This document shows, piece after piece, positions 20,782 to 30,132 of a stretch of 64,000 nucleotides of DNA. Source of the DNA: Cryptomeria japonica (Eukaryota; Streptophyta; Pinopsida; Cupressales; Cupressaceae); NCBI RefSeq assembly GCF_030272615.1, contig NC_081406.1, positions 262,844,624-262,908,623 on the forward strand, given 5' to 3'. The first letter of the stretch is position 1; every line of letters begins with the position of its first letter. The position numbers and the translations under genes are program-made. The notes beneath the pieces were generated by a model. It had not been told where the DNA came from. It was given only the letters and a program-made list of their open reading frames with translations, and made no database searches.

Positions 20782-22314
20782 GTAGAGATACCTAAGGAGA
20801 TGAAGCAAATGTTGCAAGAGTATAAGGACATAGTGAGTGATGGAGCACCTGCAACACTCCCACCAAGAAGGTCTATAAGCCATCAAATAGACTTTGTTCC
20901 TGGTGCATCCCTACCTAACAAAGCTGCTTATAAGCTCACACCTGACCAAAACAAGGAGGAGTTGTTGGAATAAGGACTGATCAAGAAGAGCATCAGCCCA
21001 TGTGCAGTCCCTGTAGTGCTAGCATCAAAGAAACGAGGCAAGTGGAGACTTTGCACTGATTCAAGGGAAATCAACAAGATCATCATAAGGTATAGGTTTC
21101 CTATTCCTAGAATAGAGGATTTGATGGACTGTTTAGGAGGTGCTATGTATTTTACTAAGTTGGACCTTAAAAGTGGTTATCACCAGATTAGAATTAAGGA
21201 GGGAGATGAGAGGAAGACTGCTTTCAAGACCATAGAAGGGTTGTATGAATGGCTTGTGATGCCATTTGGACTCACCAATGCCCCAAGCACCTTCATGAGG
21301 TTGATGAATGAGGTGTTAAAAGACTTCACAGGAAGGTTTATGGTGGTGTACCCAGATGACATTCTCATCTATAGCAGAACCAAAGAGGATCACCTTGACC
21401 ATTTGAGGTTAGTCTTAGAGAGGTTGCATGAAGAGAAGTTATCAATCAACCTAGAGAAGTGTGACTTCTTGAAGCAGGAGCTGGTCTACTTAGGATTTGT
21501 GGTGTCTAAGGGAACCTTGAAGATGGATCCAAGCAAAGTGGAGGCAATCTTGAATTGGCCTGCCCCTAGAACAGGGACTGAAGTTAGGAGTTTCCATGGT
21601 TTAGCCTAATTTTATAGAAAGTTTGTGAGGAAATTCAGTGGCATATGTGTACCAGTCCTTGACACCATAAAGGGAGGCCTTAAAACTAAGTTCAAATGGA
21701 CTAAGCAGGCTGATAAAGCATTTCAACTATTGAAGCAAGAAGTAGCCACAAAACCGATCCTACTCTTATCTACTTTTGACAAGCTATTCACATTCGAGTG
21801 TGATGCAAGTGGAATTGTAGTAGTGGGTGTATTGAGTCAAGAGGGAAGACCTGTGGCATTTTTTAGTGAGAAGCTCAATGAAGCAAAGAAGAAGTACTCA
21901 GCCTATGACCTAGAGTTGTATGCATTAGTTCAGTCTCTCAAAAAATGGAGGCATTACCTACTCCCAAAGGAATTTGTGGTGTTCACTGACAACCAGGATT
22001 TGAGTTACATTAACACTCAAGAGAAGCTTAGCAATAGACATTTGAAATGGATGGAATACCTCCCATCCTTCACCTTCACCATCAAGCATAAAAAGGGGCA
22101 ACTCAACAAGGTGGCAGATGCCTTAAGCAGGAAGTTGTTGATAGTTCAAGAGTTACAATTGCAAAGCATAGGAATAGAAGGTTTCAAGGACCTTTATGAA
22201 GGAGATGAAGACTTCTCATTAGCCTACAAGGTTTGCAAGGAGTTTGAGAACCATTTTCATGGTGAGTATGCAGATTACACTCTCCAAAATGGTCTCTTGT
22301 TCAAAGATAATTAG
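20782..22314 (+). pseudogene. pol: Reverse transcriptase and RNase H of element F
   Basis: Conserved RT blocks are present: [55 protein letters not shown], and an active site reading VVYPDDIL where YIDD or YLDD is usual. RNase H follows with TFECDASGIVVVGVLSQ, LNEAKKKYSAYDLELYAL and FTDNQDLSYI. Stops at 20971-20973, 21607-21609 (in HGLA-stop-FYR) and 22312-22314 interrupt an otherwise single frame. It would copy the element RNA into DNA. Confidence 0.92.
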
Positions 22315-23646
22315 TTATGTGTGCCTAGAGGATCCATGAGGGAAAGCCTCATCCAAGAAAAACACAATGGCAATTTAAGTGGACACTTTGGGATCAACAA
22401 AACCTTGGATCTAGTACAGAGGTACTACTATTGGCCCAAGTTGCCAAGAGATGTGAAGAGGTATGTGGAGCAATGTGGTGTTTGTCAAAGGGCAAAAGGA
22501 GGATCAAGTAATGTAGGTCTCTATCAACCATTACCGGTCCCAAATAGGCCTTGGGAATGTATAAGAATGGACTTTGTAGTAGGACTCCCCAAGACAAAGA
22601 TAGGTATGGACAACATCTATGTGGTAGTAGATAGATTTTCCAAGATGAGCCATTTCATTCCATGTAGAACTACACATGATGCTAGCTATGTTGCACATCT
22701 TTTCTTTAAGGAGATTGTAAGGATTCATGGACTCCCATTAAGCATTGTTTCAGATAGGGACAACAAGTTCATGGGCCATTTTTGGCAAACTTTGTGGAGG
22801 AGACTATGAACTAATTCATCATTTACCTCAGCTTACCATCCACAAACTGATGGTCAAACTGAAGTCATTAATAGGGTGTTAGGCAACTTGTTGAGGTGTC
22901 TAACCAAGGAGTATGGACAAACATGGGATCTAGTCATTCCACAAGCAGAGTATGCATATAATGATAGTGTAAATAGGAACACTAGAAGAAGTCCTTTTGA
23001 GGTTGTCTATGGTAGACATCGAAGGGGAGTGTGTGAACTCAGGGAACTTGGTTCCATGGAGATGAAGAGTGGGCAAGCAGAGGACTTCACTCAAACCATC
23101 AAGGAAGTCCAAGAGTAGGTTAAGAAAGCCATCCTTGAATCCACTCAAAAACTGAAGGTCAAAATGGATGAGAAAAGGAGAGAGGTTCAGTTCAAGGTGG
23201 GTGACTATGTGATGGTCTGTTTGAGCAAAGCTAGGATGCAAAGTGGCAATCCTACTAAATTGCAAATGAAGAGGGTAGGACCTTGTAGAATTATGTCAAA
23301 ATATGGTGAGAACGCCTACAAGGTTGATCTTCCTTCAGACTTAGCCATTTCACCAGTCTTCAATGTTGCCGATCTGATCATGTACAAGGATGAGATAGCG
23401 GGGCAGACTGAGAATCAAGCCACGGTACTACAAGACTTGGATGTGAATGCCTTACCTCAAGTGAAGCAGCCCATAGTAGAGGAGATCTTGGAGTCAAGGG
23501 TGAAGAAGTATACTAGACACCAGGTCTACATGGAGCACTTGGTGAAGTGGGCAGGTCAACCTGTGTCTGAAGCTACTTGGGTTGAAGAGAGCAAGTTCAA
23601 GAAGCTTGGCATTGAACCGGCTCTTCTCACTCCCCTAATTCCTTAG
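22315..23646 (+). pseudogene. pol: Integrase with C-terminal chromodomain of element F
   Basis: The zinc-binding HHCC domain (HNGNLSGHFGINKTL...CGVC) is followed by the catalytic core, with Asp in WECIRMDFVVGLP, Asp in IVSDRDNKF and Glu in HPQTDGQTEVINR. Stops at 22807-22809 and 23116-23118 break the frame. After the GPCRIMSKYGENAYKVDLP block, the last ~70 residues read VEEILESRVKKYTRHQVYM, HLVKWAGQPVSEATWVEE: a chromodomain. Chromodomains of this type bind modified histones and steer integration to heterochromatin. Ends at the TAG near 23646. Confidence 0.92.
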
Positions 23647-23666
23647 TTTGTTGCAGAGGGGGAGTA

Positions 23667-25263
23667 TGGCATAGGAGCACCCTTCAAAGGGCTCCCACCA
23701 TTTGTTTTTGATTGTGTTCTTGCTTCTTTAAGAAGCCATTATATATAAAATAAGAGCCAAGTGCTCATTGGTCTTAGTTTAGGTCCTAGTTGAGGTCCTA
23801 GGGTCAAAAGTCAAAGATGAGTTTTTCTTGAAAGTAGAGGGTATGTGTGCCTTTGAGGTGTTTAGGGTCCTTATTAGCATGATTTTGTCCTTAGGATATC
23901 CCAATGTGGGCCTAGGAGTCAAGAAAAGCAACATTGAGAAAGTTACTCAAAAGTTGCAAAAGTTGCATGACAACTTTTCAAAGTTGTCAAGCAACTTTTC
24001 CACCTAGTGGTCAAAATCTTTAGTTTAGCATGGACAACCCTAATATGGGCACACAAACTGAGGAAAAGGTAGTATATTTAGTTTCAAACCCTAAGATAAT
24101 GGGTTGGATGTCAATTGTTGTATGGCCCAAGCAAAGTGACTTGACTGTGACTGCAATTTTGTTGCTAGTCAACACAAATGGAGTAAGAAAAGGTTATTAA
24201 TGGATTGATTTTTGAGCAAAACTATGTTGAGTGTCTTGTATGGTGTATTTAATTCCATTATGAGCATTTAGATTAGGTTTTTTTTTGCAGGTTGTGTGTG
24301 TTTGTAAATATTTTGTAAACTTGCTTTTCACTGTCCAAATTTGGATTGGTTTGTGTCAATGGGTTCATAACTCCATTCCCCATTGTAGAATCACCATGAA
24401 ACCATGGGGAATAAGAGTACAGACCCTGTACAATACTTCAAAACAAGAAGGGCCCTTGAAGATGTAGGGAGGCCATCTAAAGACCCACTCCTAGGTGAGA
24501 CTGGACAGTGCCCGGCTAGGAAGGGTTAAGTTGCAGAGGTCTTGGAGAGCAAGGAAGGAAAGAGGAGGAGGCACCCTTTGGAGGAGTTGTAGAGGGGTGA
24601 ATGGACCACCATTAGTGAGAAGGAGGAGCTTCCACCAATCTAGACAAGGTGGTTAAATCAACAAACCAACACTGTGACCCTGGCAGGCCCAGAAAACCCT
24701 CTTTAAAACCCTTAAAAACCTTAAAATCCACCTAGGGCAGCATACGAACACTTGGAGTCCCAAAACCAAGAAAATCCTTGAGCCCTTACCAAATGAATAG
24801 CAAGTCTTTTGGGAATTTTCACAAGCATATGCATCATTTGCAAGAGGGATCCCTAAAAGTCCGGATAGGAGGCCTAATTGGGCACATTCCTTGTAGCCTT
24901 ATTTTGTAGGAAAAAGACAAAATAGTGAAATCGGTCAGGAGTTGGATGTTGAAAACCTCTTGGGGGCACATGAGTGGATGGAAAACCATGTCCAAGACCT
25001 ACCCTATCCTTTCTAGGACCTCAGAAGGTGTTTTACAAGCCAAACCCTTATTAGCCTAAGTAAGGGTTCTTTATGTTTCATGAGTAGGTGAGACCTTAGG
25101 AGAAGTAATTCAAGTTGTTGGTGGGTGGATTGGGCAAGGTCAGGGGATTCCACAAGCAAGGAAAGTCCTAGAGACCCTACGGTGTGGTTAGAACACTTGG
25201 TGATCCAAGGAAAGGATCTAGGAGCATAGACTAGGCTAGTCTATCCCAAACCCCATCCCATCA
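23667..25263 (+). repeat. 3' LTR of element F
   Basis: 1,597 bp beginning TGGCATAGGAGCACCC after the purine tract GCAGAGGGGGAGTA (23653-23666) and ending CCCATCCCATCA. The AAAGC duplication follows at 25264-25268. Colinear with 17394-18987 with scattered substitutions. Confidence 0.93.
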
Positions 25264-25268
25264 AAAGC

Positions 25269-25650
25269 CTTCTATGCAAGAGAACTTGAAGAAAGCAGGA
25301 GAGAAAATGAAGAACTTGAAGCACTATTTGCAAGAAAAATGCCTAAAGGTCCAATTGGAAGTAAGTATGAAGGTAAAACACCCTTTAAATGTTTTAACTT
25401 TAATAAGATTGGTCCTATGGCTTCTAGATGTCCTGATAGACATGCAAGATTAAGAGAAGAAGCTAAAAGAACATATAAGCCTAACCCTAATTATCAGAAA
25501 TACAAGTTTAAGAAGAATAGAGACAAATCTTGTTATTATGCTGATGAAGGAGTTGCTGATGATTTTGATGAGGATCCGACAAACAATGGATGGGATTTTG
25601 TTGCTATAACAGTAGATCAACCGGCACCTACTGTTCAACTGGTAGAGTAG
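25269..25650 (+). pseudogene. gag: Copia gag of element E, C-terminal part
   Basis: Continuation of 16693-17393 in the same phase after the F insertion. It has a charged helical segment (ARELEESRRENEELE) followed by the position of the CCHC knuckle, which reads CFNFNKIGPMASRC. The second Cys is Phe and the His is Pro, so zinc binding should be lost. Ends at a TAG (25648-25650). Confidence 0.85.
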
Positions 25651-25986
25651 GCCCTGTCAGCTAAAGTTGAAGATAAGGATGAATGGATTATTGACTCAGG
25701 ATGTTCACATCACATGACTAGTGATAAGAGTAAATTCTTAACCTTTCAGGAATACAATGGAGGTCTATTAAGATTTGGAGATGATAAAGCTTGTTTGATC
25801 AAAGGAAAGGGCACTATATCTTTTGATGGTAAGCACAATACTGATAATGTTTACTATGTTGAAGGTTTGAAGAATAATCTTCTAAGTGTTGGGCAATTAT
25901 TTGAGAAAGGATTTCAGTTACAATTCAAGAATGGTAAATGCAAAATCTTAAACAGAACTGGTTTGGAAATTGCAACCGGTAATTAG
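25651..25986 (+). pseudogene. Copia protease of element E
   Basis: Contains WIIDSGCSHHMTSDKSKF, the Copia aspartic protease active site, then the LRFGDDKACLIKGKGTI and VYYVEGLKNNLLSVGQL blocks. A TAG at 25984-25986 ends the segment; the same frame continues into the GAG-pre-integrase region. Confidence 0.9.
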
Positions 25987-26916
25987 ACTAGAGGTAATAT
26001 CTTTCATTTGAACAACAATGAGAAAGCATGTTTGATTGCACATATTGATGAAAGTTGGTTATGGCATAAGAGACTTTGTCATGTAAATTTTGATTTCATT
26101 GTGAAAATCAGTACAACTAAGGCAGTAAGAGATTTACCTAAGATTCTTAAACCTCACAATCTGGTATGTAAGGAATGTCAATTTGGAAAGCAAGTTAGAG
26201 CAACTTTCAAGAGTATTCCAGAGAAGTCTAACAATGTTCTTGATTTAATTCATACTAATTTATGTGGTCCAACAAGAACTAGAAGTATACAAGGAGATAC
26301 ATATTTTATGCTAATCATTGATGACTATTCTAGAATGTGTTGGGTTACTTTTCTCAGGGAAAAATCTAAAGCATTTGGGAAATTCAAATTATTCAAGTTG
26401 ATGGTAGAGAATGAAACTGGAAAGAAAATCAAATGTTTGAGATCAGATCAAGGAGGTGAATTCACATCTAAGGAATTTAATACATTATGTGAAGTGAATG
26501 GGATCAAAAGACAGTTATCAGCACCCTAGACACCCCAGCAGAATGGAGTTGTGGAAAGGAAAAATAGAACTATCTTGGATGTAGCTAGAAGTATGATATC
26601 AAAAGAAAATCTACCTCATATATACTAGAGAGAAGCGGTCAATATAGCAATTTATACATTCAACAGAGTTCACCTTAGAGGTGAAACTGGTAAAACCCCT
26701 CATGAATTATGGTTTGGTAATACTCCTACTCTTAAATATTTCAGAATATTTGGAAGTAAATGCTATATTAGAAGAGATGAATATATTGGCAAATTTGATC
26801 CTAGAAGTGATGAAGGAATATTTCTTGGTTATTCATCTAAGAGCAAGGCATATAGATGTTTTAACAAGAGATTGCAGAAAATTGTTGAGAGTGCAAATGT
26901 GAAGATTGATGAATAG
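25987..26916 (+). pseudogene. pol: Copia integrase of element E
   Basis: The GAG-pre-integrase HHCC region (LWHKRLCHVNFDFI...CKECQFGK) is followed by the integrase core, with Asp in LIHTNLCGPTRTRS (the usual His-Thr-Asp is Asn here), IIDDYSRMCWVTFL, LRSDQGGEFTSKEF and TPQQNGVVERKNRT. Stops lie at 26527-26529, 26626-26628 and 26914-26916. One metal-binding Asp appears replaced by Asn (HTN for HTD), adding to the loss of function. Confidence 0.9.
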
Positions 26917-27888
26917 TTTAGAGGAAATTCAAGGTACACAGACTCTGAACCAGCAATAGAGATCATCACAAATGAACCTACTGTGAATACACCAGTACAG
27001 AATGGTGATCCAATTACACCGGCATCATCTAAGGATTCAACAGTCACTGAAGAACAACAACAAGTAAAAACACCCTGGTATGTAAAATTGAATCATTTTG
27101 AAGATCAGATAATTGGAAACAAATTTCAAGGAGTTATGACTAGAGGAAGATTGGCAAATGAAGAGGTGTGTCTTATTTCTCAAATTGAACCTACATCAAT
27201 TAATGAGGCATGTGAAGATAAATATTGGATTAAAGCTATGGAAAATGAATTGGAACAAATTGAAAGGAATAACACTTGGTCATTAGTTCCCCGGCCTAAA
27301 GACAAAAATGTAATTGGAACTAAATGGGTTTTTAGAAATAAACTTAATGAAGATGGTAAGGTAATTAGAAACAAAGCAAGATTAGTGTATAATGGATATT
27401 CATAGAAAGAAGCAATTGATTACAATGAAACCTTTGCACTGGTAGCCAAAATTGAGGCAGTCAGACTTTTATTAACTTTTGCAGCACACGAGAACTATAA
27501 AGTATATCAAATGGATGTTAAATGTGCATTTCTGAATGGAGATATTGAAGAAGAAGTCTATAGTGAGCAACCTGATGGATTTGCTTTTACAGATAACAAA
27601 GACATGGTTTGCAAGTTAAGGAAAGTTTTATATGGACTAAAACAAGGTCCTAGAGCTTGGTATGCTAGATTGGACAAATATCTTTTGAAGCTTGGTTACA
27701 CTGAAGGTAATGTTGACAACAATATATACTACAAAGTGACTAATGATGACATCTTGGTTATTGAAGTTTTTGTTGATAATATAATCTTTGGAGGAGAAGA
27801 TGGATTGTGTAAAGACTTTTCTAACAAAATGCAGCAGGAATTTGAAATGTCTATGATTGGGGAGATAAAATTCTTTTTAGGATTGTAG
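26917..27888 (+). pseudogene. pol: Copia reverse transcriptase of element E
   Basis: After a variable linker come NEACEDKYWIKAMENEL, NNTWSLVPRP, GTKWVFRNKLNEDG, the DVKCAFLNGDIEEEVY block and LYGLKQGPRAWY. The active site reads VFVDNIIFGG where plant Copia has YVDDI: the second catalytic Asp is Asn, so the enzyme should be dead. Stops lie at 27403-27405 and 27886-27888; the frame is otherwise continuous. Confidence 0.92.
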
Positions 27889-28722
27889 ATTTCACAGACT
27901 AATAAAGGTATATTCCTATGTCAATCTAAGTACTTGAAGGAATTACTAAAGAAATTTGGCATGGAAAATTGTAAACCGGTAAGCACACCTATGACTACAA
28001 CTGATAAATTATCTTTGAAGGATGAATCAACACCTGTTAATCTAACTAGATACAAGTCTATGATAGGAGGTTTACTGTATTTGACACAAATATGACCTGA
28101 TATTATGAATGCAGTATATATTGTTTCAAGATTTCAAATTAATCCTAAAGAAAATCATGAATCAGCAGTGAAAAGGATTTTCCGATACCTACAAGGCACT
28201 ACAAATCTTGGTTTATGGTATCCTAGAGATGAAAATTTTGATTTATGTGCATACACAGATGCTAATTGGGCAGGAGATGTGGATGACACAAAAAGCACCA
28301 CCTGTGGAGCATTTTTTCTTGGTAGCAGACTAATTTCATGGTTGAGCAAGAAACAGAGTTGTACAAGTCTATCAACAGCAGAATCAGAACATGTTGCAGC
28401 AACAACTAATTGTACACATGTACTATGGATCAAACAAATGTTGAAGGACATAAAGGTAAAATGCAAGGAACCTATAATTATTTACTGTGATAATATGGCA
28501 GCAATTGATATATCAAAGAACCTGATATTTCACTCTAAGACTAAAAATGTTTCTATTAAATTCAATTTTCTAATAGAGAATGTTGAAGCAAAAGAAGTGA
28601 AATTCGTTTATGTGAATACTAAAGAGCAAATTGCAGATATTTTTACAAAGCCTTTGCCTAAGGAGACTTTTGAATATCTCAGTGAGCAACTTGGAGTCCT
28701 ACCCCCACGGGTAGAGACTTAG
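27889..28722 (+). pseudogene. pol: Copia RT C-terminus and RNase H of element E
   Basis: The frame continues with a thumb-like SKYLKELLKKFGMENCKPV and a TGA at 28093-28095 (in TQI-stop-PDI). RNase H follows: LCAYTDANWAGDVDDTKST, LISWLSKKQSCTSLSTAESE, IYCDNMAAIDISKN and VKFVYVNTKEQIADIFTKPL. Ends at the TAG at 28720-28722. RNase H removes the RNA strand during reverse transcription. Confidence 0.92.
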
Positions 28723-29065
28723 ACAGTTGATGCTTTTCATCAACCAACATAATTAATAGATAAATCTTTTATTCCAGCTTTGATGAGGAGAGCTACTTCT
28801 CAGGGGGAGTAGTTGGTATAATAAGTTGGTATTTTGTATTTGAATATGGTTTTTGTAATGCTTTGGCATGTGATGTCAAAGGGGGAGAGATATTATGGAA
28901 AAACATTTTGAGGGAGAGATATCTTTTGGGAGAGACATCATGTATTTTTATTTCTAGTTAATGATCTCTTTGGGAGATTGTTGGTTTTTTGATTTTTGGC
29001 ATTTCTGTTTTGACACTTTGATGGTTTTTCCATCTTGTGTTGCCATCAATGCCAAAGGGAGAGAT
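28723..29065 (+). other. 3' untranslated region of element E with purine tracts
   Basis: No ORF. Three purine tracts appear: CAGGGGGAGTAG at about 28801, CAAAGGGGGAGAGA at about 28877, and CCAAAGGGAGAGAT (29052-29065) directly before the 3' LTR; the last is the expected plus-strand primer. Confidence 0.75.
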
Positions 29066-30127
29066 TGTTGGTATTTTGGATACGTTGATATGGTTTTCTC
29101 ATTGATGTCAACACCTATCATCACTTGTCAACACTTATCAGCACTTGGAGATCTTTGGTTATGTTCACCGGCAAGTCAGAGACTTATGCACAGTCACTAG
29201 TATTTGGTTCACCGGCAGATTATATTGTTCACCGACACTTGGAATGACTTGGAGACTACTTGATTATGTCAAAGACATTATTTGATCACTTGGTTTTGGC
29301 GATTTGGTTATTGGTTTATTCAGGTTTGCATATTTGTTGTTACCGGCAAATAGGTCCAGGATATACACCGACATGCATATCTATTCTAGATCAGCACAAC
29401 ACGTTATGGAGATGATTTATTATTATTGTAAATACATTGAGCCGACATCATGCATCAGATATCGATTTATTTGTACTTGATTTTATTGTAATATCTTTTA
29501 GTGAGCCGACCCATTCAATTGATCTTAGGTTATGGTATAAATGTAAGATCTCATTTGTGAGATCGATATGCAATTGCAAAAAGGATTGTAATAGGGTATA
29601 TGCAAAAATAAGAAGAGCTATTCATGCAAACATCATTTGAAGGTTGAAGGAAGGTTTTTTTGTGAAGGCAATCAGAATTTAACCGATACTGAATCCAGCA
29701 TATGAAGATGCTATTTTAAGAAGTACATTATCATTAGATTTAACCATCCAATTGTAGTCAGTGTGACTCTCATTTTGTGATTGAGCAGTGAGCTCTAGGC
29801 AGCTGGCCTTTCTGCATGTGCAGAATCCATATTGTACACACATACTATTTGCAGTAGTATCATTTGATTGTGGGTAAGGCTTCCCACCGTGGTTTTTCCC
29901 CTTACAGGGTTTCCACGTACAAATATTTGTGTTATGTGTTGTGGATGTTATTGTCTTTTCGGTTCATGCATTAATCTTTACCGGTACTGCAATTAACTGA
30001 TAAATTGTCTACCAGCATAAAGTTTGGTTTACCGACATTAAGCATTAAGTTTTGGTTAAATTAATTTTGGTTGAATTTATTGGACAACTGATTCACCCCC
30101 CCTCTTAGTTGTATCCGGGACCTAACA
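29066..30127 (+). repeat. 3' LTR of element E
   Basis: Begins TGTTGGTATTTTGG and ends GGGACCTAACA, followed by the AGGAA duplication (30128-30132). It contains the TATA element (29536-29542) and hairpin (29547-29564), and about 48 bp around 29787-29834 absent from the 5' LTR. Confidence 0.93.
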
Positions 30128-30132
30128 AGGAA

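Larger units (their letters stand above)
17394..25263 (+). mobile_element. Element F: Ty3/gypsy chromovirus nested in E
   Basis: Complete plus-strand gypsy element: LTRs 17394-18987 and 23667-25263, tRNA-Met primer site, gag-protease-reverse transcriptase-RNase H-integrase and a C-terminal chromodomain. AAAGC duplications lie at 17389-17393 and 25264-25268. The two LTRs differ by a few percent by eye. One frameshift and about nine stops disable the coding region. The chromodomain places it in the chromoviruses; the sub-lineage is not assigned. Confidence 0.95.
15604..30127 (+). mobile_element. Element E: Ty1/copia retrotransposon, split by F
   Basis: Complete plus-strand Copia element with LTRs 15604-16631 and 29066-30127, tRNA-Met primer site, gag-protease-integrase-reverse transcriptase-RNase H order, and AGGAA target duplications at 15599-15603 and 30128-30132. 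F is inserted in gag. The coding frame has no frameshift but at least nine in-frame TAG/TGA codons, so this copy is inactive. Confidence 0.95.
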
